From: Planctomycetota bacterium
GTDB taxonomy: Bacteria > Planctomycetota > B15-G4 > SIAN01
Direction: 5' to 3'
Assembly (NCBI GenBank): GCA_028289345.1
Contig: JANQQL010000025.1
Location: 806,001-870,000, forward strand
DNA length: 64,000 bases
In this document: positions 36,849 to 45,824 of the stretch, piece by piece
Position numbering within the stretch: the stretch's first letter is position 1
Layout of the letters: each line of letters starts with the position of its first letter
Position numbers and translations under genes: made by a program
Notes under the pieces: generated by a model
Seen by the model: only the letters and a program-made list of their open reading frames with translations
What the model was told of the DNA's origin: nothing
The model's database searches: none

Positions 36849-39293
36849 ATGACGTCACTTCTACTTTCTCGAAAACTGCTTCTCTTGCCTGCCATGGCGG
36901 TGGCTGTTTCGATGACGCCGTTTGCGCAGGCGCAGTGTCCCAACACCTGCCCGTTCCCGGCTCCGGCAAGTGATGTCCCGTTCTTCGCGCCGCCGAATGG
37001 CGAGGTTCCATTGAGTCAATTCACTAGCGGCGACGGAACCAACGACGTCGTTCTCCAGGTGCGTCCGGAGATCCTGCAGTGGATTGCGACCAATGGTGGC
37101 ACGATCCAGGTCTTCGATGAGAATGGCTCACCGGTTCCTGTCTTGAATCAAGACAACGTCTCGGGCGAGATCGAATGCCTGCCACCAGCCGGCGTTGGGG
37201 TGGTGGCGACCTCGGCATTGCTGAAGAATCACTTCCTGGGGACCGACCAGGCGATCGTGACTCACTGGGACTCGTCCCTCAATGGTGGGCGAGGCGGACA
37301 TCTTCCGGATGCGACGGATGGAATTGGTGCGCATCGGTATCCCTCGTCACTGAGTCAGTCACCCGATATCTACAATGCCGATCCGGCGCACCGGGACGAC
37401 AGCATCATCCTGGACCCGCAGATCCTCGCGGACCCCGAGGATGCCATGTACTGGTTCAAGACTCAGGACTATGCGCTGTTCTCGGACGGCAGCGAAACGA
37501 TCGCTAACCCGGAGCCAGCCAGTCTTCACCGGCCGGGATACGAACGCTACATCGGCGAGAACTGGTCGCTGCGATCCGTCTCGGATCTGGCGCTGATCCG
37601 GATGTCTGACACTTCCCGCCATTGCACCGGTCTGCCGGTGGCCCATCGAAACCCGACTCCAGCCTTTGCGGCGCCGGGCACGGTGCCCGAGACCCAACGG
37701 CTTCAATCCGGTCTGCCAATTTTTCAGGTGGTGCATGCCTACATCGTGGAGTACGAACACCCCGGCACCTCCGGAGGAGCGGAAGACAGTCTCGCGACTT
37801 TCCTGATCCCGCCTTTCTGGACGGAAGCGCAGCAGAATGCGTATCCCGTGGCCTTTCATGCGTTCTATGACATCCACGACAACACCCTGGGGACCGGAGT
37901 CGGACTCCTCAAGGACATCGGGAGGCTCTATCTGAACCATGGAGAACAGGCCGTTGGCATCCTATCCAACGGTGGTGGGTCGACCTGTTCCCTGACCCAG
38001 CAGCAGTCGATCTATCGAAACGTCGCGAAGCTCTTCGACGACGCCTCGGATCCCCTGGCCCTCGGCCTGGGCATCGACCGGAAGAGCGTGGTCGTGACCG
38101 GCGGATCTCGAGGAGCAACGGCGGGCCTGGCGCTTTCGTCGAGCCCCTACGCTGACGCCTACACGTTTGAGGCGGACTATGTGCTCGCATCGAATCCCAC
38201 CACGCAACCTGGAGATGGCATCGACAACCACCAGAACCCCACCTATCCGCTCATTCAGGCCAACGGGTCGATCGCGACGGGGTACGCGGGTGGTTGGAAA
38301 CCTGGCTTTGTGGGGGCGGGAGGCTTGACCGGCGAAGAACTCGCCTTGCAGACACTCTACGGGTCGACTGACTTCGTTGCCGTGGACGCAAATCTCGCCA
38401 ACGGTTCCCAGGCGTTCATCGACGAGCTGGATGCGAAGCGCACTCGAGTCTATCTGCGCCTCGGCACTCACGACACAACCCATCCCTTCGAGCACATGAC
38501 TGAGTACCACGAAGATCTGCTGAGTGCAGGGGTGCGGACTCGATTCGAGATCGGCTATCGCCTGGGGCATGGCTTTGCAACGAACGCCTGTCCGACCTTC
38601 TATGATCTCCTCGAGCGAGTGGCGACCTCTCAGTCCCCGCCGGCTTCGGAGGAAGGAACCTATCACTATCGGCCCGACACCGTCGCCGAAGAACATGCGT
38701 ATGTGGGTCAACAGTTCGATCCGGTAAGGGCGCCGGTCATCGTCGAGGCAGCTCTCAACCCAGCCCTCGACCAGACGTTCACCATCAACGTGTCGGCGCC
38801 TCCGGGAACCCGTTACGAAATTCAGCTGCTCTCGCTGGTCGACTCCAGCTGGTTCCCGAGTGGGGCGATTACGCCGGCTCCGGGGGAGTGGTTCATCCCT
38901 TGGTTCATTGGGGCGACGCCGTTCACCACGACACCCGGTGTGGAGATGACCTCCACGACCCATCAGGTTTCCGTGCCGTCAGGATTCGGGTTCGAGGGAG
39001 TGTGGCACCTCGGGCTGGTGTACACCTATTTGACCGAACCAGCCGCATGGACGGTGGGAGAGTCTTCCGTTCCTCCCGACGGTCCCTCGGCTCCGAGTCA
39101 GTTCTGGTTCGACTTGTTTGACGCGGGAGCGGTCTCCTACTTTGGAGACCTCTATGGGTTCTTCAATTCCGCGGTTCCTCTGAACCACACTGAGCCAGTG
39201 AACGGACTTCTGTGGGTCGATCCGAACAACCGGGAGGCCGGCAATCGAACCGGCGGTTTGTCGACGGATTTGGAAGTCGCCTTGAACCCGTAG
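36849..39293 (+). CDS. Secreted alpha/beta-hydrolase-like protein
   Basis: The 814-aa protein has a long signal peptide (LLLSRKLLLLPAMAVAVSM to AQAQ) and a GGAGGA ribosome site 5-7 nt before the ATG. Residues ~300-600 form a hydrolase-like core: GGSRG nucleophile elbow with Ser420, and a conserved-looking RLGHGFATN containing His574. The N-terminal ~100 residues resemble an Ig-like domain, and residues ~640-814 form a beta-rich C-terminal module. The architecture suggests an extracellular serine hydrolase or peptidase acting on a polymer, but the substrate is unknown. A GC-rich hairpin with T-rich tail follows. Confidence 0.68.
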   Translation: MTSLLLSRKLLLLPAMAVAVSMTPFAQAQCPNTCPFPAPASDVPFFAPPNGEVPLSQFTSGDGTNDVVLQVRPEILQWIATNGGTIQVFDENGSPVPVLNQDNVSGEIECLPPAGVGVVATSALLKNHFLGTDQAIVTHWDSSLNGGRGGHLPDATDGIGAHRYPSSLSQSPDIYNADPAHRDDSIILDPQILADPEDAMYWFKTQDYALFSDGSETIANPEPASLHRPGYERYIGENWSLRSVSDLALIRMSDTSRHCTGLPVAHRNPTPAFAAPGTVPETQRLQSGLPIFQVVHAYIVEYEHPGTSGGAEDSLATFLIPPFWTEAQQNAYPVAFHAFYDIHDNTLGTGVGLLKDIGRLYLNHGEQAVGILSNGGGSTCSLTQQQSIYRNVAKLFDDASDPLALGLGIDRKSVVVTGGSRGATAGLALSSSPYADAYTFEADYVLASNPTTQPGDGIDNHQNPTYPLIQANGSIATGYAGGWKPGFVGAGGLTGEELALQTLYGSTDFVAVDANLANGSQAFIDELDAKRTRVYLRLGTHDTTHPFEHMTEYHEDLLSAGVRTRFEIGYRLGHGFATNACPTFYDLLERVATSQSPPASEEGTYHYRPDTVAEEHAYVGQQFDPVRAPVIVEAALNPALDQTFTINVSAPPGTRYEIQLLSLVDSSWFPSGAITPAPGEWFIPWFIGATPFTTTPGVEMTSTTHQVSVPSGFGFEGVWHLGLVYTYLTEPAAWTVGESSVPPDGPSAPSQFWFDLFDAGAVSYFGDLYGFFNSAVPLNHTEPVNGLLWVDPNNREAGNRTGGLSTDLEVALNP

Positions 39294-39313
39294 TTCAGGG
39301 TTGGTCAGGAAGA

Positions 39314-39350
39314 GGGGCGCGGCGCCACACTCGGCGTCGCGTCCCTTTCG
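39314..39350 (+). terminator. Intrinsic terminator of the secreted hydrolase gene
   Basis: GGGGCGCGGCGCC (39314-39326) pairs with GGCGTCGCGTCCC (39333-39345) over 13 positions including two G-U pairs, with a 6-nt loop, followed by TTTCGTTCGTTC. It separates the hydrolase transcript from the sigma operon. Confidence 0.78.
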
Positions 39351-39494
39351 TTCGTTCGGTGTTCCATCGGGTTGATCACAAGCGGCCGCTCTTTCATGAT
39401 GACGGAGGAATCATGAGCGAGGATCCACCTTCGGAATCAGGACACCCCCTCTCGCCTCCATCGCGTGAGTGTTCGTAGAACGCTTCAAAGGATC

Positions 39495-40106
39495 ATGGGT
39501 CAGGAGTCGATGAGTCCCAAGCCAGAAGAAGCCAACCTGCGCGTGGACCTGGAGCTGGTGGACCGAGTTCGCGCTGGTGATTCGGCCTCCATCGACCGTT
39601 TCATGACCCGGATCCAATGTGTCCGACGCTTTGTTTCGTTCCGAAATCTGGTGTACGGGAATCCTCTGAGTGCCGAGGAACTCGAAGACACCATCCAGGA
39701 CGTTTACTTGACGGCATGGCGTCGGCTGGACACCTACGAAGGGCGGGGCCAGTTGGAGGCGTGGCTCTATCGCTACAGCAGTTTGGTGATGATGTCCCGC
39801 CTGCGGAAGCACCGGACTCAACCTCGACAACTGGAGTCTCCGGAGCAGACCGTTGAGGCGGGGGAGGGGCAAGATCTCGGCTCGTGGGATCTGGAGCGAA
39901 TGTACGAGGCCCTGGATCGATTGCCGGAGGGACAGGGCCTGGTCTTGAAGCTGAAGTACCTGGATCAGTTAACCTTCGAGGAGGTGGCCCGACACCTGCA
40001 AATCTCCGTCAACACGGTCAAGACGCGACACTACCGAGCGATTCGTCACCTTCAGGCGTTGCTGCGTTCCTCGAGGGAGCGGAGCCAGGCGGGAGGAGAA
40101 TCGTGA
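39495..40106 (+). CDS. ECF sigma factor of the TPR-CHAT operon
   Basis: The ~203-aa protein is an ECF sigma factor. Region 2 is at ~25-95 (DLELVDRVRAGDSASIDRF, then EELEDTIQDVYLTAWRRL with the -10 binding helix), followed by region 4 at ~140-195 (LPEGQGLVLKLKYLDQLTFEEVARHLQISVNTVKTRHYRA, a helix-turn-helix for the -35 element). ATG 39495 has AGGA just upstream; ATG 39510 with AGGAG is an equally fair start. Its stop overlaps the downstream anti-sigma GTG by 4 nt (GTGA), so expression is coupled. It probably directs RNA polymerase to its own operon among other targets. Confidence 0.88.
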   Translation: MGQESMSPKPEEANLRVDLELVDRVRAGDSASIDRFMTRIQCVRRFVSFRNLVYGNPLSAEELEDTIQDVYLTAWRRLDTYEGRGQLEAWLYRYSSLVMMSRLRKHRTQPRQLESPEQTVEAGEGQDLGSWDLERMYEALDRLPEGQGLVLKLKYLDQLTFEEVARHLQISVNTVKTRHYRAIRHLQALLRSSRERSQAGGES

Positions 40107-40819
40107 ATCACGAGCGCAACGGTCACGAGAAACTCCTCGAGGAGCTGCTCATGAGCGCAGAAGATCCAGCGCGAGCCCTGGAGAGTCGGCAGGAGTTGGA
40201 AAACTGCCAGGAGTGCCAGGACTTCGTTGCGGAGTACCAGAGGGCGCTTTTGGATCTGGAGAAGCTGGGCCAGCACGAGTCCCGTGCCATCGAGGCCGCG
40301 CTCGAAGACGAGGCGGACATGAAGGAGGGACGGGCCGAACAGTGCCTGCGCGATCAGATTGATGCCGATGTGGGAACTCGAAGATCTCGCTGGCCGAGCC
40401 TGGCAACCTGGCCGCGTGCAATGTGGGGAGCACTTGCGGCGGCGGCGATCCTCTTGCTGGTCTGGCAGGTTTCTGTGAAAAAGGAACCCACGGGAGTCGA
40501 TCCGAACGTGACTCTCGGCACTTCGTACGAAGCAGTCTCGCCGGTGGGGCGAGTGAGTGGCTACACGCCGCTGCAGTGGAGTGGCGAAGTGCCGGATGCC
40601 GGATGGTTCGAAGTCAGCGTCTTCGGTGAGAACGAAGCCGGGGAGTTTGGGCTGATCGTCCGCAGTCCGCGGGTCTACAATCCTCTCTGGTCCCCGGCGG
40701 AGGAAGACGCGCAGCAATGGCCCGATCGCATTCTCTGGAAAGTCGAGGTGTTCCAGGGCTCGACCTCCAGCGAAGCCGTGGCGTCCTGTCAAGCATGGGC
40801 GGAGCGATCGCCGGACTAA
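40103..40819 (+). CDS. Membrane anti-sigma factor of the TPR-CHAT operon
   Basis: The 238-aa protein starts at GTG 40103 with a strong GGGAGGAG site 5-12 nt upstream, and the GTG overlaps the sigma stop. It has a cytoplasmic N-terminal domain with a CxxC (Cys35, Cys38) reminiscent of the zinc-binding anti-sigma fold, though the usual His four residues earlier is absent (Glu31 there). One transmembrane helix lies at ~107-126, and an exported C-terminal domain (~110 residues) has the feel of a fibronectin-like sandwich. This fits a single-pass anti-sigma factor. The CHAT gene that follows overlaps its 3' end by 25 nt. Confidence 0.82.
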   Translation: MNHERNGHEKLLEELLMSAEDPARALESRQELENCQECQDFVAEYQRALLDLEKLGQHESRAIEAALEDEADMKEGRAEQCLRDQIDADVGTRRSRWPSLATWPRAMWGALAAAAILLLVWQVSVKKEPTGVDPNVTLGTSYEAVSPVGRVSGYTPLQWSGEVPDAGWFEVSVFGENEAGEFGLIVRSPRVYNPLWSPAEEDAQQWPDRILWKVEVFQGSTSSEAVASCQAWAERSPD

Positions 40820-43425
40820 AGGCCATCGGACTTTCCGTTGCGATGGGAGTCCTGTGGAGGGCTCCCCTGGCGGCTCAGGAAGAGCGGTGGAAGGACTGGG
40901 AGGCCGAAGCTGCCGAGATCCTGAGCCGTTTTCGTCAAGAAGCCACGCGCTCGGAAGCGATCGACGACTTTCAGCTCCTTCACGACGAGGCCCGGGACTT
41001 CACCGATCCCGCTCTGCTTCAACGAAGCTCACTTGCGAGAAGAATCGCGAGTGACTCGGACTGGGGGCCGGACCTGGAAGAACGACTCGATCTGCTCAAG
41101 GAAGCGCGTTGGGCCGCGCTCCTTGCGGGCGAAGTCGGAAAGGCTGCGGCGGCGGATCAGATTGCCGTCAAGGCTCTGCAGAGTGCGGGACGGTTGGCGG
41201 AGGCCGCGAAGTTCCTGTCTGCGGCCGTGGATCGCTACGCCGGTCGCCCGGAGTTGCGAGCCCCGCTTCGCTACCAGCTCGCCAACATCCAACGACTTGT
41301 GGGGAACAGTCGCGAAGCACTCTTGCTGTTGGATGTTCTCGAGCAAGAGGAAGGGCCACACGATCGCTGGGAGTCGATGCGCGCGTTGATCTACCTCGAG
41401 TGCGGCCTGCCGGACTTGCCAAGTGCCTGGATTCGCGAACACCTGGACCAGACCGAGACTGCCTACTTGGAAGGGAGTGTGCCGCTCGAGCGATTGCTGC
41501 TGGCTCGCGAGCGGAGGATCGAACTGGCCAAGGCACTGGGCGACCATGATTTTGTCGTCGAGTCGGCGACCTCTTACCTGACAGCCGATGCCGAGACCTA
41601 CGCGAAGCAGCCGCGGTTCCGGGCCCGGATGAGCACCTTTCTCGGGACTTCCCGTTTTCATCAGCAGTTAGACGACCCGGAACTTCAGGAGGGGATTCGA
41701 GTTCTCGAGGAACTGCTTGATTCCGAGCCACTGGGCCGAGACCTTGACGAATACGCCTGGCTTGCGATTGCAGAAGTTCAGCTTCGTCTGGGGAACTGGG
41801 AACAGGCGGCGCGTTCCTTGGCTCGAGTGAAGAGCGGGGATGATTCCGAGGCGGAAGCTCCTCGCCGCAGTTCCACGGATCGCGCGGTGCTTGCTGCCCG
41901 TCTGGCGGTTCTCCGTGGTGCCGAAGAGCCGGAACTGCTGGAGTGCGAATCTCGATTGGAGCAGGCGCTGGCGCGCTTGGAAAAGCATTGGTCCCAAGCC
42001 CCGGATCGATCCGGGGGCGTTGGCTACCTGCACTATCCCCAGCGTCGTGCCATTGCCGGGGAGCTCGTGCGGCTGGCCGTTCATCAGGATCCCGACGCGG
42101 GGGCGGAGAAGGGACTTCGTACGTTGCTCCGACTCCAGGCGCAAGGAACCCTGGTGAAGCGCGAGGGAGCTGTGGTTCCGTCCATGGATGAGATCCGGGA
42201 CAAACTTCTTCGCGATAGGCAGGGCTTGTTGGTGTTCTTGCCGTCGACCGGGAATTCTCACGTGTTTGCTCTGGACGCCGGCCAGATTCAACATGCCTTG
42301 TTGCCGTCCATTGACGAGATCGACCGACGAAAGGACGCTTATCAACGACACCTTCTGTCGTTCTCTCAATCCATGATCGGACAGGAGGCGGAGTCGTGGG
42401 TCCTTGAGCAGGAACGACGACTCGCCGCCCCTTTGTCGGAGGCATTGCTCCCGAACAAGATTCAGAGCCAGCTGCGCCATTGGGATTCGGTGACCATCGT
42501 CGGGAGTGACACCCTTGGCCATCTTCCCTTCGAGTGGCTTCCCTCCCATGGCGAGGACTACCTGGGGCTGGCGATGGACGTCGACTACCTGCCTTCCATT
42601 CCGTTGGCGTGTGCCTGGGCATCTCGGCAAGGTTGCGCGGGCGAGCCGGACTACGACTTCTTGATGGTGGGCGGTGTGGAACCCCATGCGGAAGTCCGGT
42701 CGCGGTGGCCGGAAACCAGTCCGATTCCCCTCACCTCAACATTGAAGCAGTCGTTGGCAGGAATTCTCCCGTCGGATCGACTGAGGTTCCTGGAAGGTCC
42801 CTGTGCCTCGAAGCTCGGATTGATCCGGGCAGATCTGAATCGCACCAGAGTGTTGCAGTTCCTGGTCCACTCGATCTACGACGATTCCGACGAGCAGCCC
42901 GTGGCTCTGGTGCTGCAAGGAGATGGGGACGACCAGGGTTTGTTGCGATACCAAGAGATTCGCGACCTGGCCGCGCCATCGGTGGTCTTGATGCCCTCCT
43001 GTGCGTCGGGCGTGGGCCCCTTGCGGCGAGGAGATCCGGGAATGACGGACCTTGCCGGAGCATGGCTGTCGGCGGGCGCGGACGCCGTGCTGGTCTCGCG
43101 GACTCTGATGACTTACGGAGAGGTCGAGCGGGTGACGGAATCCCTCGTGCGGACGCTGAGTTCGGGAGCCACCTTGTCCCGGGCATTGCGAGGGGCACGA
43201 CGGGAACTCTACGCCAAGATCGGAGCCGAAGCACCGTTCCGCCACGGTCTGCTTCACGTGGTGGGATTTGGCAATCGAGCGGTCTGGTCTGCTCCGCGGG
43301 CCCGTCCCACGGCAGAGAGCGATCCGCGTCAGATCGGTGCGGGAATCTGGCTTGCCGCCGGAGCCGCCCTGGGCGCTGTGGGAGCCGTGTTCCTCACTCG
43401 GAGCAATGCCAAGAACGTTGTCTGA
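40795..43425 (+). CDS. TPR-CHAT caspase-like protein with membrane anchors
   Basis: This 876-aa protein starts at ATG 40795 inside the anti-sigma gene. It has an N-terminal hydrophobic segment (GLKAIGLSVAMGVLW) that could be a signal or anchor, tandem TPR-like helices at ~100-400 (EAAKFLSAAVDRYAGRPEL, NSREALLLLDVLEQEEGP), and a C-terminal CHAT domain at ~460-840. The candidate catalytic dyad is His692 (LVHSIYD) and Cys736 (MPSCASGVG). The end is a hydrophobic helix (IWLAAGAALGAVGAVFL) like a tail anchor. CHAT proteases are caspase-like cysteine peptidases; in type III-E CRISPR a TPR-CHAT protease controls a sigma factor. A protease acting on the adjacent anti-sigma is inferred. Confidence 0.85.
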   Translation: MGGAIAGLKAIGLSVAMGVLWRAPLAAQEERWKDWEAEAAEILSRFRQEATRSEAIDDFQLLHDEARDFTDPALLQRSSLARRIASDSDWGPDLEERLDLLKEARWAALLAGEVGKAAAADQIAVKALQSAGRLAEAAKFLSAAVDRYAGRPELRAPLRYQLANIQRLVGNSREALLLLDVLEQEEGPHDRWESMRALIYLECGLPDLPSAWIREHLDQTETAYLEGSVPLERLLLARERRIELAKALGDHDFVVESATSYLTADAETYAKQPRFRARMSTFLGTSRFHQQLDDPELQEGIRVLEELLDSEPLGRDLDEYAWLAIAEVQLRLGNWEQAARSLARVKSGDDSEAEAPRRSSTDRAVLAARLAVLRGAEEPELLECESRLEQALARLEKHWSQAPDRSGGVGYLHYPQRRAIAGELVRLAVHQDPDAGAEKGLRTLLRLQAQGTLVKREGAVVPSMDEIRDKLLRDRQGLLVFLPSTGNSHVFALDAGQIQHALLPSIDEIDRRKDAYQRHLLSFSQSMIGQEAESWVLEQERRLAAPLSEALLPNKIQSQLRHWDSVTIVGSDTLGHLPFEWLPSHGEDYLGLAMDVDYLPSIPLACAWASRQGCAGEPDYDFLMVGGVEPHAEVRSRWPETSPIPLTSTLKQSLAGILPSDRLRFLEGPCASKLGLIRADLNRTRVLQFLVHSIYDDSDEQPVALVLQGDGDDQGLLRYQEIRDLAAPSVVLMPSCASGVGPLRRGDPGMTDLAGAWLSAGADAVLVSRTLMTYGEVERVTESLVRTLSSGATLSRALRGARRELYAKIGAEAPFRHGLLHVVGFGNRAVWSAPRARPTAESDPRQIGAGIWLAAGAALGAVGAVFLTRSNAKNVV

Positions 43426-43567
43426 GTTTCCACGGGAAGGCGTTCTGGAGAGCATCGCATGGATTTCCGCCAGGGACTTTGACGGACAGCGTTCCAGAAA
43501 AGCAAACGAGCCGCGATCGGAGGTGTCGTCGTGGCGAGGCACACACCGATCACGGCTCGCAGGCCCG

Positions 43568-43712
43568 GCAAGAGAGTCCTTCGGCGCCCGGTCAGTTCTT
43601 TTCGTCTTCGAACCCTCGACGAATCCACCGATTCGCCGCGGTCCGACTCGTCAGCGGAAACGAAGATCTCTCGATTGGCGAACCGAGGCCTCTCTCACCG
43701 GCCTGCTGGGTG
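43568..43712 (+). repeat. Dispersed intergenic repeat, copy C
   Basis: This copy starts AGAGTCCTTCGGCGCCCG and ends GAGGCCTCTCTCACCGGC followed by CTGCT. It matches copy B over ~145 nt, sharing CTCTCGATTGGC and CCGAGGC blocks with gaps of only 1-2 nt, and copy A at both ends (GAGGCC then TCTCACCGGCCTGCT, 21 of 23 identical). It lies in the 291-bp gap between convergent genes. Confidence 0.6.
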
Positions 43713-43716
43713 TCCG

Positions 43717-45447
43717 TCAGGAGCCCATGCCCATTCCTGGATCCGGATCCGGGTTCGGGTCGTCTTCGATGGGCACTTCATAGGTTTCGACGATGCCCGG
43801 AGTGAGCTTCTTGTCATTCTCGAATGGAGTTGGAGGCGGGGGAGGGTAAGTGGAGAGGGTTGTTTCTAGGTCGCCGATGAGTGCTCCGCCTTCCGACTCG
43901 TTGAGGGCCTGGAACACGAAGTCGCTATCCAGCGCGAACGCAATGACCGTCGTGGGTCTCGTTTGGTAGCGGACCTGGGCGGGATCGATGACCAGCGGGC
44001 GAAGCTCGATATAATAGATCTGCGACTGGTCGATGAAGGCGCCCTGAAGGGGAATCACGACCGTCCCCGTGCCGAGACTTCCGAGAGTCTCCGTCACCGA
44101 TACCACGGCTTCCGAACTTGCCAGCTGGTCGTACTCGTATCCACCGGGATCCTCGAAAGTGGGTGTTCGAGCCCAGACTACGATCTCCACCTCCTCCGCT
44201 CGTTGGTTCGGGTCGATGACGTCGAACGAGAGTGAGGAAGTGCCTGCGGTCAAATCGTGGACGTAGTCAATGTCCTCTTGCTGATCAATCGTCAGGTGGT
44301 GATTGGTTTCGTCGACCGTCGAGTTCTCCATCACGAACATGCTGTCAGCCGGCTCGGAATAGAACAGCAGGTCCGTGTCGCCGTCCAGGCCCAGATCGGC
44401 GAGAACCGGGGTGGATTGCTGATTCGCCGTCGGGGCGGCTAAGGGGCCGAGATCGACGAGTTCGAGGCTGTTGAGGTCGAACGTCGGCACGCTGCCGATC
44501 GGCACGCCCAGCGCCTGGTTGAAGAACAGGATCGGTTGGTTGGTGGCTCGATGGGAGACCAAGAAGTCTCCTGCTGGATCGCCGTTCGTCTCTCCGCAGG
44601 CCGAGGCGTGGGCGCCGACGGGGCCGAGGTCGACCGGCGATTCCATGAGGTTCTGGTCGAGCACGGTGATCCAGTCGGTTCCGTACGAGTTGTACACCAC
44701 GGCTCCACGATCGTATCCCAGGCCGTCATGGGTGAAGGCGGAGAACGATCCCGTCGCGAGAGTGCCACCGAAGAAGCCGATCAGAGTGCCCGTACTCTCG
44801 TAGATGGAGACGCCGCTGGCGTGAATCGTGGCGATTTCCGGAAGCTGGTCTCCATCGTAGTCCATCGTTCCGATGTCGAAGATCGTGGAGCCCACGGAGA
44901 ACTGGCTGGTCGTTGGAGTCCCCAGGGAGTCCAGGGTGACGACGATGTCGCTTCCGCTCGAACCAACCCCGAACAGGTCGATGTCGCCGAGTCCGGCGAA
45001 GTCGGTGGCTTCGACGTCGAGAGCGCCCTGCCACTGGGAGTCGGTGAGCGTTGCCGCGGACTGGAACACCGAGGTTCCCCCGTATTCGTGGAGGAACTCC
45101 ACTCCGGCGCTGTTCACCAGGATTAGGCGGTCGGGATCCCCGCCCGTGGCCCCGGGAGCAACGGCGATCCCGTTCGCAGTGCGAGGGATGGGGATCAGGA
45201 CCCGGTAAAGCTTCGGTCCGTACACCAGGACGGGCTGGGTCCCCTCGAGGAGCACCGCGTCTGGCTGGCGGTCCCCGGTGAACTCCCCGGTGACCATGTC
45301 GTGAGGATGCTGCCCCGCCATGAACCCTCCGGCGGGCCATTCGATCTCTCGCCCATGGTCGTCGAAAACGCTGCCCTGGGCCATTGCAAGCGCACCGGTT
45401 GTCAGGAACCACTGCAAGCAAAGAAGAAAACTGCGTCGGCGTGTCAT
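43717..45447 (-). CDS. Secreted FG-GAP/VCBS-repeat protein
   Basis: The 576-aa protein has a signal peptide (RRSFLLCLQWFLTTGALAMAQ) and repeated Asp/Gly-rich units such as GDRQPDAVLLEG, GDIDLFGVGSSG, DYDGDQLPEIATI and LDGDTDLLFYSEP, typical of FG-GAP/VCBS integrin-like propeller repeats that bind calcium. The last ~180 residues are a beta-rich domain with a charged, Pro/Asp-rich tail ending in PDPDPGMGMGS. It is probably exported as a surface-attached propeller, possibly an adhesin. The frame extension upstream of 45447 is not protein-like. It is convergent with the CHAT operon. Confidence 0.78.
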   Translation of the reverse strand: MTRRRSFLLCLQWFLTTGALAMAQGSVFDDHGREIEWPAGGFMAGQHPHDMVTGEFTGDRQPDAVLLEGTQPVLVYGPKLYRVLIPIPRTANGIAVAPGATGGDPDRLILVNSAGVEFLHEYGGTSVFQSAATLTDSQWQGALDVEATDFAGLGDIDLFGVGSSGSDIVVTLDSLGTPTTSQFSVGSTIFDIGTMDYDGDQLPEIATIHASGVSIYESTGTLIGFFGGTLATGSFSAFTHDGLGYDRGAVVYNSYGTDWITVLDQNLMESPVDLGPVGAHASACGETNGDPAGDFLVSHRATNQPILFFNQALGVPIGSVPTFDLNSLELVDLGPLAAPTANQQSTPVLADLGLDGDTDLLFYSEPADSMFVMENSTVDETNHHLTIDQQEDIDYVHDLTAGTSSLSFDVIDPNQRAEEVEIVVWARTPTFEDPGGYEYDQLASSEAVVSVTETLGSLGTGTVVIPLQGAFIDQSQIYYIELRPLVIDPAQVRYQTRPTTVIAFALDSDFVFQALNESEGGALIGDLETTLSTYPPPPPTPFENDKKLTPGIVETYEVPIEDDPNPDPDPGMGMGS

Positions 45448-45824
45448 GAAAGTCGTCCCGTAGTTGGAGTGATGGGTCAGGACCCACGCTGTGCTCCGAA
45501 GCTCGAGGATAGTTTCAGAGAAATCATAGAAGGTGAGGCGATTCGGGGGTGGGTTGTCCGTTTGTTGGGAATCGGGGTGTTTGTTCGGGTGAAATTCGGG
45601 AAGGGCGCAAAGGCCATCACGCTTCTGACCAGATCGGTCAGTCTCGGATCGACGACGAGAAAGCGACGGAGCGTCCGTCACTGCCTCTGTTCCTAGAGTT
45701 CACGACGGCAGTCCGAGGCCTCGGGGAAGGCACCAAACGCAAAGGTTTCCGCATCGATCGGTTCAGGCCCAGGAGGCCAAAAGTCCGATGCGCCGCCTAC
45801 GCATTCTCTTGATCGGTGCTCCCC
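45448..45824. other. Divergent intergenic region
   Basis: This 377-bp gap lies between the leftward FG-GAP gene and a rightward membrane protein gene. No convincing gene or hairpin is seen; promoters for both flanks are expected. Confidence 0.3.

Noticed and set aside
43426..43567. TTCTGGA/TCCAGAA inverted repeat after the CHAT gene as a terminator.
   Set aside because: The arms are only 7 bp and about 45 nt apart, with no T-run.
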